This document shows positions 36,922 to 45,545 of a stretch of DNA of 64,000 nucleotides, piece by piece. The translations under genes were made by a program, and so were the position numbers. Where the stretch lies: positions 1 through 64,000 of the forward strand of contig JAGAJM010000014.1 in the NCBI GenBank assembly GCA_017626055.1, written 5' to 3'. The notes under the pieces were generated by a model, which was given only the letters and a program-made list of their open reading frames with translations, ran no database searches and had not been told where the DNA came from. The stretch is from a bacterium (GTDB taxonomy: Bacteria > Cyanobacteriota > Vampirovibrionia > Gastranaerophilales > Gastranaerophilaceae). How positions within the stretch are numbered: position 1 is the first letter of the stretch; every line of letters begins with the position of its first letter.

Positions 36922-37123
36922 TTATCTAATCCCTTAATATTTTATCCTACTAATTTTATAACAAACAGAATATTTTAGCTACTTTTTAGACAAATATTTT
37001 TATAAAACAATCTCAAATTTTAAACAAAAATTCAAACATAAAAATAATACCTTACCTTTTGTCCCATTTGCAATACAAGTCATTTGATTATCTAAATATA
37101 ATAATAAAAAATGAGGGAAAATT

Positions 37124-37792
37124 ATGACAAATTCAGCAATAAAATTGTTATTAGTAGAAGATCATAAATTAATGCGAGTAGGCTTAAAATCTCTTTTCGA
37201 AGAACAAGACGGATTAGAAGTAACTTCAGAAGCCGAAAATGGCAAAGACGCCATTGAAAAATTTAAAGCAACGCATCCTGATGTAACTCTTATGGATATA
37301 GGACTTCCAGATATTTCTGGTATTGAAGCTACAAAAAGAATTTTAGAATTAAATACAAATGCAAAAATAATAATTCTCACATCTCATCTAAGCGAAAATG
37401 AAGTATTAGATGCCCTGCAATCTGGCGCATGTGCTTATGTTATGAAAGATATAAATACAGAAATTTTAAAAATGATTATCCTAACAATAAAAGAAGGAGC
37501 CATGTGGATTGACCCACTAGCCGTACCAATTTTAAGAGATAAAAATTGCGGTCTAGTTCCTCAGCGCCAAATGTCTAGAGCAATGTTTAGAGAACAACAT
37601 TCAAACCTTACACAAAGAGAATATGAAGTCCTAAAACTAATAGTTGACGGAAAATCAAATAATGAAATCGCTGAAGAATTAACGATTTCATCCCACACTG
37701 CAAAAGCCCACGTTTGCAATATTATCCAAAAATTGGTAGTAGATGACAGAACACAAGCTGCTGTTAAAGCATTAAAAGAGGGACTTGTTTAA
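37124..37792 (+). CDS. NarL/FixJ family response regulator
   Basis: This 222-residue two-component regulator has a receiver domain with the acidic pair ED (12-13), phospho-acceptor Asp58 in LMDIGLPD, the conserved Thr/Ser in ILTSH and a Lys in VMKD. A LuxR-type helix-turn-helix at the C-terminus follows (LTQREYEVLKLIVDGKSNNEIAEEL, about 162-186). GAGGGA precedes the ATG. No histidine kinase is adjacent, so the partner is unknown. The genes it controls cannot be read from the sequence. Confidence 0.95.
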   Translation: MTNSAIKLLLVEDHKLMRVGLKSLFEEQDGLEVTSEAENGKDAIEKFKATHPDVTLMDIGLPDISGIEATKRILELNTNAKIIILTSHLSENEVLDALQSGACAYVMKDINTEILKMIILTIKEGAMWIDPLAVPILRDKNCGLVPQRQMSRAMFREQHSNLTQREYEVLKLIVDGKSNNEIAEELTISSHTAKAHVCNIIQKLVVDDRTQAAVKALKEGLV

Positions 37793-37801
37793 AACCCAAA
37801 A

Positions 37802-37823
37802 GAGAACCGATCAATCGGTTCTC
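37802..37823. terminator. terminator hairpin between convergent genes
   Basis: GAGAACCGAT pairs with ATCGGTTCTC around a two-base centre. The minus strand continues with TTTTGGGTTTT. The plus strand has no T run, so it fits the minus-strand gene better. Confidence 0.6.
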
Positions 37824-37847
37824 CCATTGCAACAAATGCAATTAAAA

Positions 37848-38153
37848 CTAAGCAACATTTTCTTGTCTAATAAATCTCAAAACTTTATTTGAGACAATAG
37901 ATTTTATATCTGAATCTGCATCTTTTAAATATTCAAAAGCCATAAATAAAAATCTATTCTTATCATACCAACGACGCATATTGTAAGAACGAATTCTATC
38001 TAAATAAATTTGTCTATTTGGCTCATAACCAGCAATTCGCAACTCCGATAAAATTAATTTTGCATATCTTGTACGATCTTCTTCTTTTGCACACTCGATC
38101 TTACTAATAACAAAACAAACATCTGGGGTAAGTTCATACCATCTATTACGCAT
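37848..38153 (-). CDS. small protein, unknown function
   Basis: This 101-residue protein is not recognised. It is charged, rich in Arg and Tyr, and probably all helical. It has a clear AAGGAG ribosome binding site, and a TATAAT box at 38184-38189 about 30 bases before the ATG. The motif YNMRRWYDKNRFLFMAFEYL is the most distinctive part. It lacks cysteine clusters, membrane segments and a signal peptide. It is a single-gene unit between the response regulator and nusA. Confidence 0.75.
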   Translation of the reverse strand: MRNRWYELTPDVCFVISKIECAKEEDRTRYAKLILSELRIAGYEPNRQIYLDRIRSYNMRRWYDKNRFLFMAFEYLKDADSDIKSIVSNKVLRFIRQENVA

Positions 38154-38246
38154 AAAATCTCCTTATAATATCCCTATATATATATTATAAGATATCCTTT
38201 AAGAAATTTAAAGTGTAATACTATTTAATTAATACATATGTTTACA

Positions 38247-38280
38247 AAAACAACAGATAGGTAATCCTATCTGTTGTTTT
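38247..38280 (-). terminator. terminator of rimP-nusA
   Basis: AACAACAGATAGG pairs with CCTATCTGTTGTT around TAAT, and the minus strand continues with T. It lies 26 bases after the nusA stop. Confidence 0.88.
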
Positions 38281-38305
38281 AATTAGTTTTATATCATTAA
38301 AAAGA

Positions 38306-39550
38306 CTATTCTTCAGTTTCTTCTACGTCTTCAGCTTCTTCAACTGGAATATCTTCTTCATCGTATGCTTGTTGATTCATTTCTTCAGCAATTTCTTCTT
38401 GCAATTCTTCAGAATCTACAACATCTTCAACTGCAACTTCTTCAACTTCATCGTATTCGTAGTTGCTTACACGTTGGTCTTCAGCTTGTTCCATTTGAGA
38501 AACTGATTTAATATCAATTTTCCAGTTAGTCAATTTGTGAGCAAGTCTTACGTTTTGACCTTCACGACCGATAGCTAGAGATAATTGATCATCTGGAACA
38601 ACTACCAATGCTTCGTGGTTGTATTCATCATCAGCCATAATATCAACTGACACAACTCTCGCTGGAGATAATGCGTTTACGATATATTCAACTGGATCTT
38701 CTGAATATCTAACGATATCGATTTTTTCATTTTTAAGCTCAGAAACGATAGTTTGAATTCTAGAACCTCTAGGTCCGATACAAGCACCTACTGAATCAAC
38801 TTCAGGATCGTTTGACCATACAGCAATTTTTGTTCTGTAACCAGCTTCACGAGAAATTGATTTAATTTCTACGATACCATCTTCAATTTCAGGAACTTCA
38901 AGTTCGAATAATTCTCTAACGATTTCAGCATGTCCGTGAGAAACAATAACTTGAGGAAGTCTTGTTGTTTCTTTTACGTTAAGAACAAATACTCTGATTC
39001 TGTTACCAGGTTTGTAATACTCACCAGGAATTTGTTCTTTTCTTGGCATAATAGCATCAGTTTTACCGATGTTTACGATAACATTTCTTCTATCATCAAG
39101 TTTTTGGATAATACCTGTAATTAGTGTTCCTTTTTTATCAAGGAATTCGTTTAATACAAGATTTCTTTCTGCTTCTCTGATTCTTTGAGTTAAAACTTGG
39201 TTAGCAGCTTGAGCAGCAATACGACCAAATTGTTCTGGTGTAACTTCCAATTTAACTTCATCGCCTAATTCAACAGACTCATCGATTTCTTTAGCTTCAG
39301 CAAGTGAAATTTCATTGTCTGGATCTTCAACTGATTCAACAACAACTTTACCTTTGAAAATACCGATTTCGCCAGATTGTTCATCTAAAAATGCTTCAAC
39401 ATTTTCGATTTCTTTAATTCTTAAGTGCTTTTTGTAAGCAGCAACCATAGCATCACATAAAGAAGAAATAACCACTTCTTTAGATATGCCTTTCTCTCTT
39501 TCTAACTCTTCGAAAACTTCATTTAAGTTTCCAGCTCCGATTTTAATCAT
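38306..39550 (-). CDS. nusA: transcription factor NusA
   Basis: NusA binds RNA polymerase, promotes pausing and termination, and takes part in rRNA antitermination. The 414-residue protein has the N-terminal polymerase-binding domain, an S1 domain (about 135-200, LITGIIQKLDDRRNVIVNIG), and two KH domains with EIVRELFELEVPEI, GACIGPRGSRIQ and LAIGREGQNVRLA. It ends in a Glu/Asp-rich tail of about 55 residues. AAAGGA precedes the ATG. It follows rimP as in most bacteria. The usual next gene, infB, is absent, because a terminator follows directly. Confidence 0.98.
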   Translation of the reverse strand: MIKIGAGNLNEVFEELEREKGISKEVVISSLCDAMVAAYKKHLRIKEIENVEAFLDEQSGEIGIFKGKVVVESVEDPDNEISLAEAKEIDESVELGDEVKLEVTPEQFGRIAAQAANQVLTQRIREAERNLVLNEFLDKKGTLITGIIQKLDDRRNVIVNIGKTDAIMPRKEQIPGEYYKPGNRIRVFVLNVKETTRLPQVIVSHGHAEIVRELFELEVPEIEDGIVEIKSISREAGYRTKIAVWSNDPEVDSVGACIGPRGSRIQTIVSELKNEKIDIVRYSEDPVEYIVNALSPARVVSVDIMADDEYNHEALVVVPDDQLSLAIGREGQNVRLAHKLTNWKIDIKSVSQMEQAEDQRVSNYEYDEVEEVAVEDVVDSEELQEEIAEEMNQQAYDEEDIPVEEAEDVEETEE

Positions 39551-39576
39551 TTGCCTTTTCCTTTCGTTTTATAAAA

Positions 39577-40059
39577 TTAATCAATATACAATTTAGCTGA
39601 CTGGATGTTATTCTTTGGAATTTGAAGCTCATTTCCATCATCAAAACGGAAGAATGTCAAACCCTCATTTGTATCATAGTCAAGTATTTCACCTTTGAAG
39701 ATTTTTTCAGTTTCACCTTCAAGAGGCTCTTTAAGTTTCAAGCTAATTCTTTTACCTTTAAAGATAATAAATTCTTTTTCAGATTTAAACTTACGTTCTA
39801 AACCTGGAGAAGAAACTTCCAAGTAGTATTTTACAGGAATAAGTTCTTCCAAAAATCCTTCAAGACTTCTTGTAACATTTTCACAATCATCTAAAGTTAT
39901 TGGATGGTCACTTGAATATAAGAAAATTCTCAAAAACCAACGATGATTTTCTTTAGAAAAATCAATTTCGATTGGGACTAAATTGTAACGCATAGCCGTA
40001 TTTTCAATTAACGGAGTAATTGCGTTTAAAATCTCTAATCTATTGATATCTTGTTTCAT
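39577..40059 (-). CDS. rimP: ribosome maturation factor RimP
   Basis: RimP helps assemble the 30S subunit. The 160-residue protein shows the family core: PIEIDF, WFLRIFLYSSDHPITLDDCENVTRSL, and YYLEVSSPGLERKF with a following SH3-like domain. The ATG at 40059 lies eight bases after AAAGG. A GTG two codons earlier is only two bases from that site and is not used. The gene lies 26 bases upstream of nusA, in one operon. Its leader contains a promoter followed by an intrinsic terminator, discussed as a possible autogenous control. Confidence 0.95.
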   Translation of the reverse strand: MKQDINRLEILNAITPLIENTAMRYNLVPIEIDFSKENHRWFLRIFLYSSDHPITLDDCENVTRSLEGFLEELIPVKYYLEVSSPGLERKFKSEKEFIIFKGKRISLKLKEPLEGETEKIFKGEILDYDTNEGLTFFRFDDGNELQIPKNNIQSAKLYID

Positions 40060-40083
40060 CAGCACAACCTTTCCTACTTAGTG

Positions 40084-40113
40084 AAAAAAAGAACGGGGTC
40101 TCCGTTCTTTTTT
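40084..40113 (-). terminator. terminator in the rimP leader / after the coiled-coil gene
   Basis: AAAAAAGAACGG pairs with CCGTTCTTTTTT around a five-base loop and is followed by seven T on the minus strand. It lies about 70 bases after the coiled-coil gene stop and 25 bases before the rimP start. Confidence 0.88.
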
Positions 40114-40139
40114 CATTAGCAATACTGCTTGCTGTTTAT

Positions 40140-40168
40140 ATTCTAATATACATACCTCAAAATGTAAA
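40140..40168 (-). promoter_or_regulatory. promoter of rimP-nusA, upstream of the terminator
   Basis: TTTACA (40163-40168), a 17-base spacer and TAGAAT (40140-40145) on the minus strand. Transcription would start near 40133 and meet the hairpin at 40113-40084 before rimP. Confidence 0.6.
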
Positions 40169-40182
40169 GCCTTTGTAAAGGT

Positions 40183-41820
40183 TTAGTTAAGTTGAGCTTT
40201 TATCTCATCTGGCAACTCATCTGCGGTAATTGGTTGACCATTACGATAATGATATGTTTCACCAGCTAATGTAAATGTCTTATATTCATTACCATCAGAA
40301 CCTTTAATCATTGGCGCATTCTTTAAAGAAGTTTCGAAAGCTGGACCTTCTAATTGTGCAGCTCTTATATGTCTTGCTTCATTTTCTTCATTGTTCCTTT
40401 TAACTTTATCTAAACGTTTTAATTCACGTTTACTTACACCATCAGAAGTATCAACTTTACCCATTAAATCAGAGTTTCTTGCATTATCTTTGTCGATAGC
40501 TTTTTCTAATTTATTAAATTCTTTAATTTCAGCTTTTTCTAATTTTTCAAGTCGTTTTTCTTGAGCTTTGATGTTGCTAGCTAAAGCATTCAAATCTTGA
40601 GAGTTTGCAGCAAATTTTTCTACGGCTTCTTTTGCGTCAGCTAGAGCTTTTTTAGATTTTTCTAAGTCTTTTTTCTTAGCATCTAATTCTGCTTTTTTAT
40701 CTTTAAGTTCTTTTTGAGCTTTATTTAATTGGTCTTCAGCTTTTTTAACATCTTCTTTACCAGTTTGAAGTTCGTTATATGCTTTTTCTTTAGCAGCTTG
40801 AGCGTCTTGTTGCGCTTTTTCTTTAGCTGCTTTATCTGTTTCTGCTTTTTGTTTTCTAGCTCTTGCATTATCAACTTTAGTTTGAGCTGCTTGAATTTTT
40901 GCATCCCTACCAGGAGTATCAGGAGGTAGAGCTTGAGCTGTTGCTAATTCGCCCTCAGCAGTAGCTAAAGCTGATGTTGCTTCATTTAATTCAGTAGTAG
41001 CTTTATCTAAATTTGCATTTGCAGTTTCAAGACCTTCACATTTTTTAGCGTAATCTGAATTTAAACTTTGAAGTTTAGTCTTACAACTAGCAACTGATTG
41101 TTCTTTTTGTGAAACTTCACCAGTCAATTTATCACATGCAGCTTGGTCATCAGCAACTTTTTCAGCTAAACCATCCATTTTACCTTGAGCATCATTTGCT
41201 GCCTCTTGTAATTTTGGTGATTGTTCTTGTAATTCAGCTTGTTTCATCTTAGCTTCAGCAATAGCAGCTCTTAATGAAGATGAATCAGTCGCACCAGACA
41301 TAGTACCAATTGTACTTGCAATAGCATCTGAAGCTGGTTGAACTCCGCCACCACCTAAGCCACTTAGTGCATTACCGAGTTTACCGCCTAATGATGTAGA
41401 TGAAACTCCATCATTTCCTCCAAATACGCCTAATTGGTTCAACAAGCTCATGCCTGCAACGATTGTTTGACCAATAACCATGCCTTTTGCATAATCATTG
41501 TTTACTTTAACATTTTGCATACCATAATTACCAACTGGTCCAGAGAATTGTGGTGCATATGATCTACGTGGTCCACTTGCACCATTTAATGATGCTCTCA
41601 TACCTTGATAATTATATTGATGTTGTCCTTTTGATACATGTTGTCCAGGAACCCAATTTGTCCTTGGAGAACCTTTGAATGAGAACAAAGAAGATTTTGT
41701 AGCAACAGAAGAACTTTGCAAGTTCTTTGCAGCTTGCGCAGATGTGCCAGTTGTTTTACGTGCCCCAAATGTTGACGCACCCAAGCCAGCTTTATTCAGT
41801 TTTCCGAAATCAACTGCCAT
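40183..41820 (-). CDS. long coiled-coil protein, unknown function
   Basis: This 545-residue protein is not recognised. The first 190 residues are rich in Gly, Ser and Ala, including GLGGGG, with a short hydrophobic stretch (AKGMVIGQTIVAGMSLL). Residues about 193-440 form a long Ala/Lys/Glu coiled coil with repeated KAEKDLxKAxxEL-like heptads. The C-terminal 100 residues are more compact, with DGNEYKTFTLAGETYHYRNGQPI. No signal peptide is present. The ribosome binding site is AAAGAGAG. A TGTTACA-type motif lies 73-91 bases before the ATG, as for the giant EF-hand gene. Confidence 0.82.
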   Translation of the reverse strand: MAVDFGKLNKAGLGASTFGARKTTGTSAQAAKNLQSSSVATKSSLFSFKGSPRTNWVPGQHVSKGQHQYNYQGMRASLNGASGPRRSYAPQFSGPVGNYGMQNVKVNNDYAKGMVIGQTIVAGMSLLNQLGVFGGNDGVSSTSLGGKLGNALSGLGGGGVQPASDAIASTIGTMSGATDSSSLRAAIAEAKMKQAELQEQSPKLQEAANDAQGKMDGLAEKVADDQAACDKLTGEVSQKEQSVASCKTKLQSLNSDYAKKCEGLETANANLDKATTELNEATSALATAEGELATAQALPPDTPGRDAKIQAAQTKVDNARARKQKAETDKAAKEKAQQDAQAAKEKAYNELQTGKEDVKKAEDQLNKAQKELKDKKAELDAKKKDLEKSKKALADAKEAVEKFAANSQDLNALASNIKAQEKRLEKLEKAEIKEFNKLEKAIDKDNARNSDLMGKVDTSDGVSKRELKRLDKVKRNNEENEARHIRAAQLEGPAFETSLKNAPMIKGSDGNEYKTFTLAGETYHYRNGQPITADELPDEIKAQLN

Positions 41821-41892
41821 AATAGTTCTCTCTCTTTAGTTCTTAAATATATAAAAACATGCGAGAAAGCCCAATTTCACATGATTTCAGAC

Positions 41893-41911
41893 TTGTTACA
41901 TTTGTTTACAA
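41893..41911. promoter_or_regulatory. TGTTACA-type motif upstream of the coiled-coil gene
   Basis: The plus strand reads TTGTTACATTTGTTTACAA. It matches the motif at 9015-9033 in 16 of 19 positions when that one is read on its minus strand. It ends 18 bases before the anmK stop codon at 41930. Confidence 0.35.
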
Positions 41912-41929
41912 TTGGATTTGCAATAATCT

Positions 41930-43057
41930 TTAATATGTTAATTTCCCTAGTACAACACGCTTGTTTGCACCAGTACAACAAGGTAAATTATTTGGAATTC
42001 CATAATATGTACAATAACCTAACAAAGCAAATGCCATAATTTCTTTAAAATTATTAGAAATTCCATAATCTTCACACGTAGTTAAATCAATATGCTTTGG
42101 CAAATAAGTTCTTAACATACTCATTAACGTTTTATTATAAGCCCCGCCACCACAAATAACAGCTTCATGAATGGATACATTAGGATATACAAATCTTTCA
42201 TAACTTTGTGCAATCGTTTTAGCAGTCAATGCCGTAACTGTTGCGACAATATCTCGCTCATCTTCTGGGGCAAATTTTAAAACATTCTCTATATAAGTTG
42301 GAGAAAAATACTCTCTGCCAGTAGATTTTGGCGGATCCATAAAATAATATTCATCTTGCAACAAACATTCTAACCAAGTATCTGAAACCGTTCCAGAAGC
42401 ACCAATTTCACCATCTTTGTCATAAGCAAGCCCAAAATACTTATTCACACAATAATCAATCATAATATTGCCTAAACCAGTATCGAAGCCAAAAGTATCA
42501 TAATCTTGTGAAACAACTGTTACATTCGAAATTCCACCAATATTTTGAATTGCATAGTTCTTACCTTTACCCTTAAACCACTGCTCATCAGCAAAGCAAA
42601 CTAAAGGTGCACCTTGTCCATTCTGAGCTATATCAGCTTCTCTAAAATTAGAAATAGTTAAGCAACCAGTTTCTTGTGCAATAACAGAACTTTCACCAAT
42701 TTGTAATGTGCTTTTTAGACTGATATTGTCGATTTTTTCATCAAAAGGATAATGATAAACTGTTTGACCATGACTTGAAATAAAATCAGGCTTGCCAAAT
42801 TCTGAAATCAAAACATTTGCAGCATCCGCAAAACATTTTCCAATAACAAAATTCATCTGACAGATATCTTTAATAGATGCTTCACCTCGAAACATTTGAA
42901 AAATTTTTGACCTTACATGCTCTGGATATTGATAATTTATCCCTCGAATTAACTTTACAGTTTTGTCTGGATAAACTTCACAAAAACCAGCATCAATACT
43001 ATCGCATGAGGTTCCAGACATCAAAGCTATAACTTTTTTCACTTCTAATTCTTGCAT
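41930..43057 (-). CDS. anmK: anhydro-N-acetylmuramic acid kinase
   Basis: AnmK phosphorylates and opens 1,6-anhydro-MurNAc released from peptidoglycan, giving MurNAc-6-phosphate for recycling. The 375-residue protein has the family P-loop-like VIALMSGTSCDSIDAG (9-24), SSHGQTVYHYP, NIGGISNVTVV, FDTGLGNIMIDY and AVICGGGAYN. No good ribosome binding site is seen before the ATG at 43057. MurQ is not next to it. It fits with the peptidoglycan hydrolases at 51.6-57 kb. Confidence 0.96.
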   Translation of the reverse strand: MQELEVKKVIALMSGTSCDSIDAGFCEVYPDKTVKLIRGINYQYPEHVRSKIFQMFRGEASIKDICQMNFVIGKCFADAANVLISEFGKPDFISSHGQTVYHYPFDEKIDNISLKSTLQIGESSVIAQETGCLTISNFREADIAQNGQGAPLVCFADEQWFKGKGKNYAIQNIGGISNVTVVSQDYDTFGFDTGLGNIMIDYCVNKYFGLAYDKDGEIGASGTVSDTWLECLLQDEYYFMDPPKSTGREYFSPTYIENVLKFAPEDERDIVATVTALTAKTIAQSYERFVYPNVSIHEAVICGGGAYNKTLMSMLRTYLPKHIDLTTCEDYGISNNFKEIMAFALLGYCTYYGIPNNLPCCTGANKRVVLGKLTY

Positions 43058-43092
43058 AAATCTATAATATTAAATTTCTAACCTCTTGGCAA

Positions 43093-43132
43093 GAAAAAAA
43101 CAAAAGCCTGTAACCAAATTTGGCTACAAGCT
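43093..43132 (-). terminator. strong terminator upstream of anmK
   Basis: AGCTTGTAGCCAAA pairs over 14 bases with TTTGGTTACAGGCT (two or three G-U pairs) and is followed by TTTTGTTTTTTT on the minus strand. No minus-strand gene ends here. Confidence 0.85.
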
Positions 43133-43440
43133 ATTAAAGTTTACAACTATCCTTACTAACTCTCTTCTAAAAGTCTATACTTTTACTCCCGAAATAAACT
43201 AGATATACATAACATATTAAGATGTAAACTAAAAATATCCCTAATCATACAGTTATAAAACTATTCTGTACCTCAATAATCTCTTTTTCCCTTTTTGGAC
43301 TACTTCACCATCACCTCTATTTCCATACGTCCAATTAAATCTTTTATGTCTAATGTTACCAACCCAGGTAACTGAACCCTTCCTCTATCTGGTAGCCTTT
43401 TTTCAATTCGGCTTTCCTTATGTATTCTAATTTAGAACTA
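43133..43440 (-). ncRNA. candidate structured RNA or anmK leader, family unknown
   Basis: The 630 bases from 43058 to 43690 hold no credible gene. On the minus strand, a TATACT box near 43441-43446 could start an RNA of about 340 bases ending at the strong terminator. It contains several local helices: GTTACC-TGGGTT-GGTAAC, TTGGAC...GTCCAA enclosing a purine-rich region, and AAAAGT-ATAG-ACTTTT. I could not match it to tmRNA, SRP RNA, 6S RNA, T-box or a named riboswitch. It could be a stand-alone RNA or a terminating leader controlling anmK. Confidence 0.3.
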
Positions 43441-43690
43441 AGTATAACGGATTACAAGTAACATTTTAATAATAAAATTTTACATTTGACCATGCCCCTT
43501 GATTTCGTAAGTAAAAATTCGAGTTATAAAATCTTAATGAAGAAAATTTAATGAAATCATGTAAAAATTTTTCAAAATTTTATTTGACAAAAGAAAATTA
43601 GTTATATTTTTTCAAGCATGCTTTTGTAACAATTAGAAAAAGCTGAAGATTTGTGATAGACTGGATTGTAGTAACTTTTAAGGAGTCAAA

Positions 43691-44632
43691 ATGAAAGAGT
43701 TTTTAAAGACAAATACAGTTACATATAATTTGATGTCTTTTACAGCTTTTAAATCAATTCTTCTATTTTCTTTACTGATAGAAAGCCCTAAATCATATGA
43801 AGAAATTCAAGAATTTATGGCTAATCATGAATATTTACACGAAAGTCTTTCTATTGATGCTCTAAGAAATTACTTCAATTCTTTAAAAGAAATTGGTTGT
43901 ACTATTAAAAGACAAACAATCAATGGAGTTACAAAATATTCAATAGATTCGCATCCTTTTGTTTTGAAATTTGATGAAAAACAAGTTAAAAGTATTATCA
44001 AAATTTACAAAGCTATTTCTAAAAATATTGAAGTTACAGACTTAATAACTCTACAAAAGTTTTTTACAAAGATTTCAGAACATGTCCACAATGAAGAATT
44101 AAAAACAAAATTGCAAAATCTTTCACCAATTTCTAACATAGACCCAAAAATTATTTATGACTTATTAAAATATGCAGAAAACAACACCGAAATTTCAATT
44201 TATTATAATTCTGCGAATTCTGGAAAGAAAAATATAACAATTATTGTAGATAAAATGCACATAACTAACGGAAAGCTATACATATCTGGGGTTAATTCTG
44301 AATATGATACCTATTCAAGTTTTCTAGTAAACAAAATTATAAAAATAAATAGCATTAATTTGCATGAAAAAACACTTTCAACACCAGAATTAACAGTAGG
44401 TTACGAATACACAAAAGAAGATAATGAAAGTTTTGAATTACTTGATAATGAAAAAATTATAAAAAAACAAAAAAACAAATTAACAATCGAAATCACATCA
44501 AAAAACAGATTTGAAATTACACAACGTATTATGTCCCATTCTGTAAAATGTAAGGTTTTATACCCACAAAATTACAAAGAACATATACTTTCAACACTAA
44601 AGAAAATGAAAGAAGGTTACATTGGGCAATAA
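43691..44632 (+). CDS. WYL-domain transcription regulator-like protein 1
   Basis: This 313-residue protein has a probable N-terminal winged helix (SFTAFKSILLFSLLIESPKSYEEIQEF, then LRNYFNSLKEIGCTIKR). A WYL-type ligand-binding domain follows at about 165-235 (ISIYYNSANSGKKNITIIVDKMHITNGKLYISG), with a C-terminal WCX-like region. WYL proteins sense nucleic acids or small ligands and control stress, defence or DNA-damage genes. AAGGAG precedes the ATG. It overlaps the next WYL gene by 11 bases. No defence genes lie nearby, so the target is unknown. Confidence 0.75.
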   Translation: MKEFLKTNTVTYNLMSFTAFKSILLFSLLIESPKSYEEIQEFMANHEYLHESLSIDALRNYFNSLKEIGCTIKRQTINGVTKYSIDSHPFVLKFDEKQVKSIIKIYKAISKNIEVTDLITLQKFFTKISEHVHNEELKTKLQNLSPISNIDPKIIYDLLKYAENNTEISIYYNSANSGKKNITIIVDKMHITNGKLYISGVNSEYDTYSSFLVNKIIKINSINLHEKTLSTPELTVGYEYTKEDNESFELLDNEKIIKKQKNKLTIEITSKNRFEITQRIMSHSVKCKVLYPQNYKEHILSTLKKMKEGYIGQ

Positions 44633-45542
44633 AAAACTTAATCGTGGATGTTTAAAAATTTTTCAACTTCTCAAACTGCTTTACGAAGATAATGCAGATT
44701 ATGATAGCGTTGTTAAAATATTTAAAGATGAAACAGAAGGGCAAAGTGCAAATACTATCCAAGTTAATCTTAATAAATACTTCAATACCCTAAAAATTTT
44801 TGGAATAAAAATAAAAAAAGAAAATAATAAGTTTAAACTTTTAAGCAGTTTATATTCAATGAATTTTACAGTTGAAGATTTAAAAGCAATAAGCATTTTG
44901 GCTTCATCTATCGATAAATTCCCAGAACTAGATTTAACTCAAGATGTTAATGAATTTATCCAATCTTTAGAAGCCAGAATGAACAATGAAGATAAAAATA
45001 AATTAAATAATTTTAGTAAAAATATTCACGCCAATAATTCTTTTTACTATACAAATTTTAGAGAACAAATTAAACAATGTGAACAAGTTTGCAAAGATAA
45101 TTTCAATATAAATCTTATTTACACAAAAAGAAATAAAGAAATTTCTTGCAAATGTACTCCAAAAGAAGTTCTATACGATTCTAAAAATGCATACCTAAAA
45201 ATTTATGACATACAAAAACGCCAACACTATGAAATTCCGATAAGCAATATTTTATCAATTACAGAATTACCTCAAATGTCGAACAAAATTGAGATGAAAA
45301 CAACAGTTGTTTTCAAACTTAAAAATAGACTCGCAAAGACCTACAAATTAAAAGAAAACGAATACTCTGAAGGATTTGATGAAGAAGGTAATCAAACCAT
45401 CGTAAATAAAAGTGGCGTTCTAAACACATTAATTCCACGCTTGTTAAGATATTCATACGATTGTGAAATAATTACACCAAAATACCTAAGAGAAGAAATG
45501 AAATCTATAATTAACGAAATAATTAATCAGTACGAAGAATAA
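44622..45542 (+). CDS. WYL-domain transcription regulator-like protein 2
   Basis: This 306-residue protein has the same architecture as its upstream neighbour: a helix-turn-helix part (LKIFQLLKLLYEDNADYDSV, then LNKYFNTLKIFGIKIKKENN) and a diverged WYL region (INLIYTKRNKEISCKCTPKEVLYDSKNAYLKIYD). It ends in a WCX-like part with LLRYSYDCEIITP. It starts with TTG inside the end of the first gene, about five bases after AGAAGG, so translation is coupled. The two proteins probably form a heteromer, which is inference. The gene ends three bases before the convergent der stop, with no terminator between. Confidence 0.72.
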   Translation: MGNKKLNRGCLKIFQLLKLLYEDNADYDSVVKIFKDETEGQSANTIQVNLNKYFNTLKIFGIKIKKENNKFKLLSSLYSMNFTVEDLKAISILASSIDKFPELDLTQDVNEFIQSLEARMNNEDKNKLNNFSKNIHANNSFYYTNFREQIKQCEQVCKDNFNINLIYTKRNKEISCKCTPKEVLYDSKNAYLKIYDIQKRQHYEIPISNILSITELPQMSNKIEMKTTVVFKLKNRLAKTYKLKENEYSEGFDEEGNQTIVNKSGVLNTLIPRLLRYSYDCEIITPKYLREEMKSIINEIINQYEE

Positions 45543-45545
45543 AAA

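Noticed and set aside
43133-43440. tmRNA, SRP RNA, 6S RNA or T-box in the gene-free region
   Set aside because: No tRNA-like ends, tag frame, SRP apical GGAAG motif, T-box AGGGTGG motif or clear 6S bubble was found.
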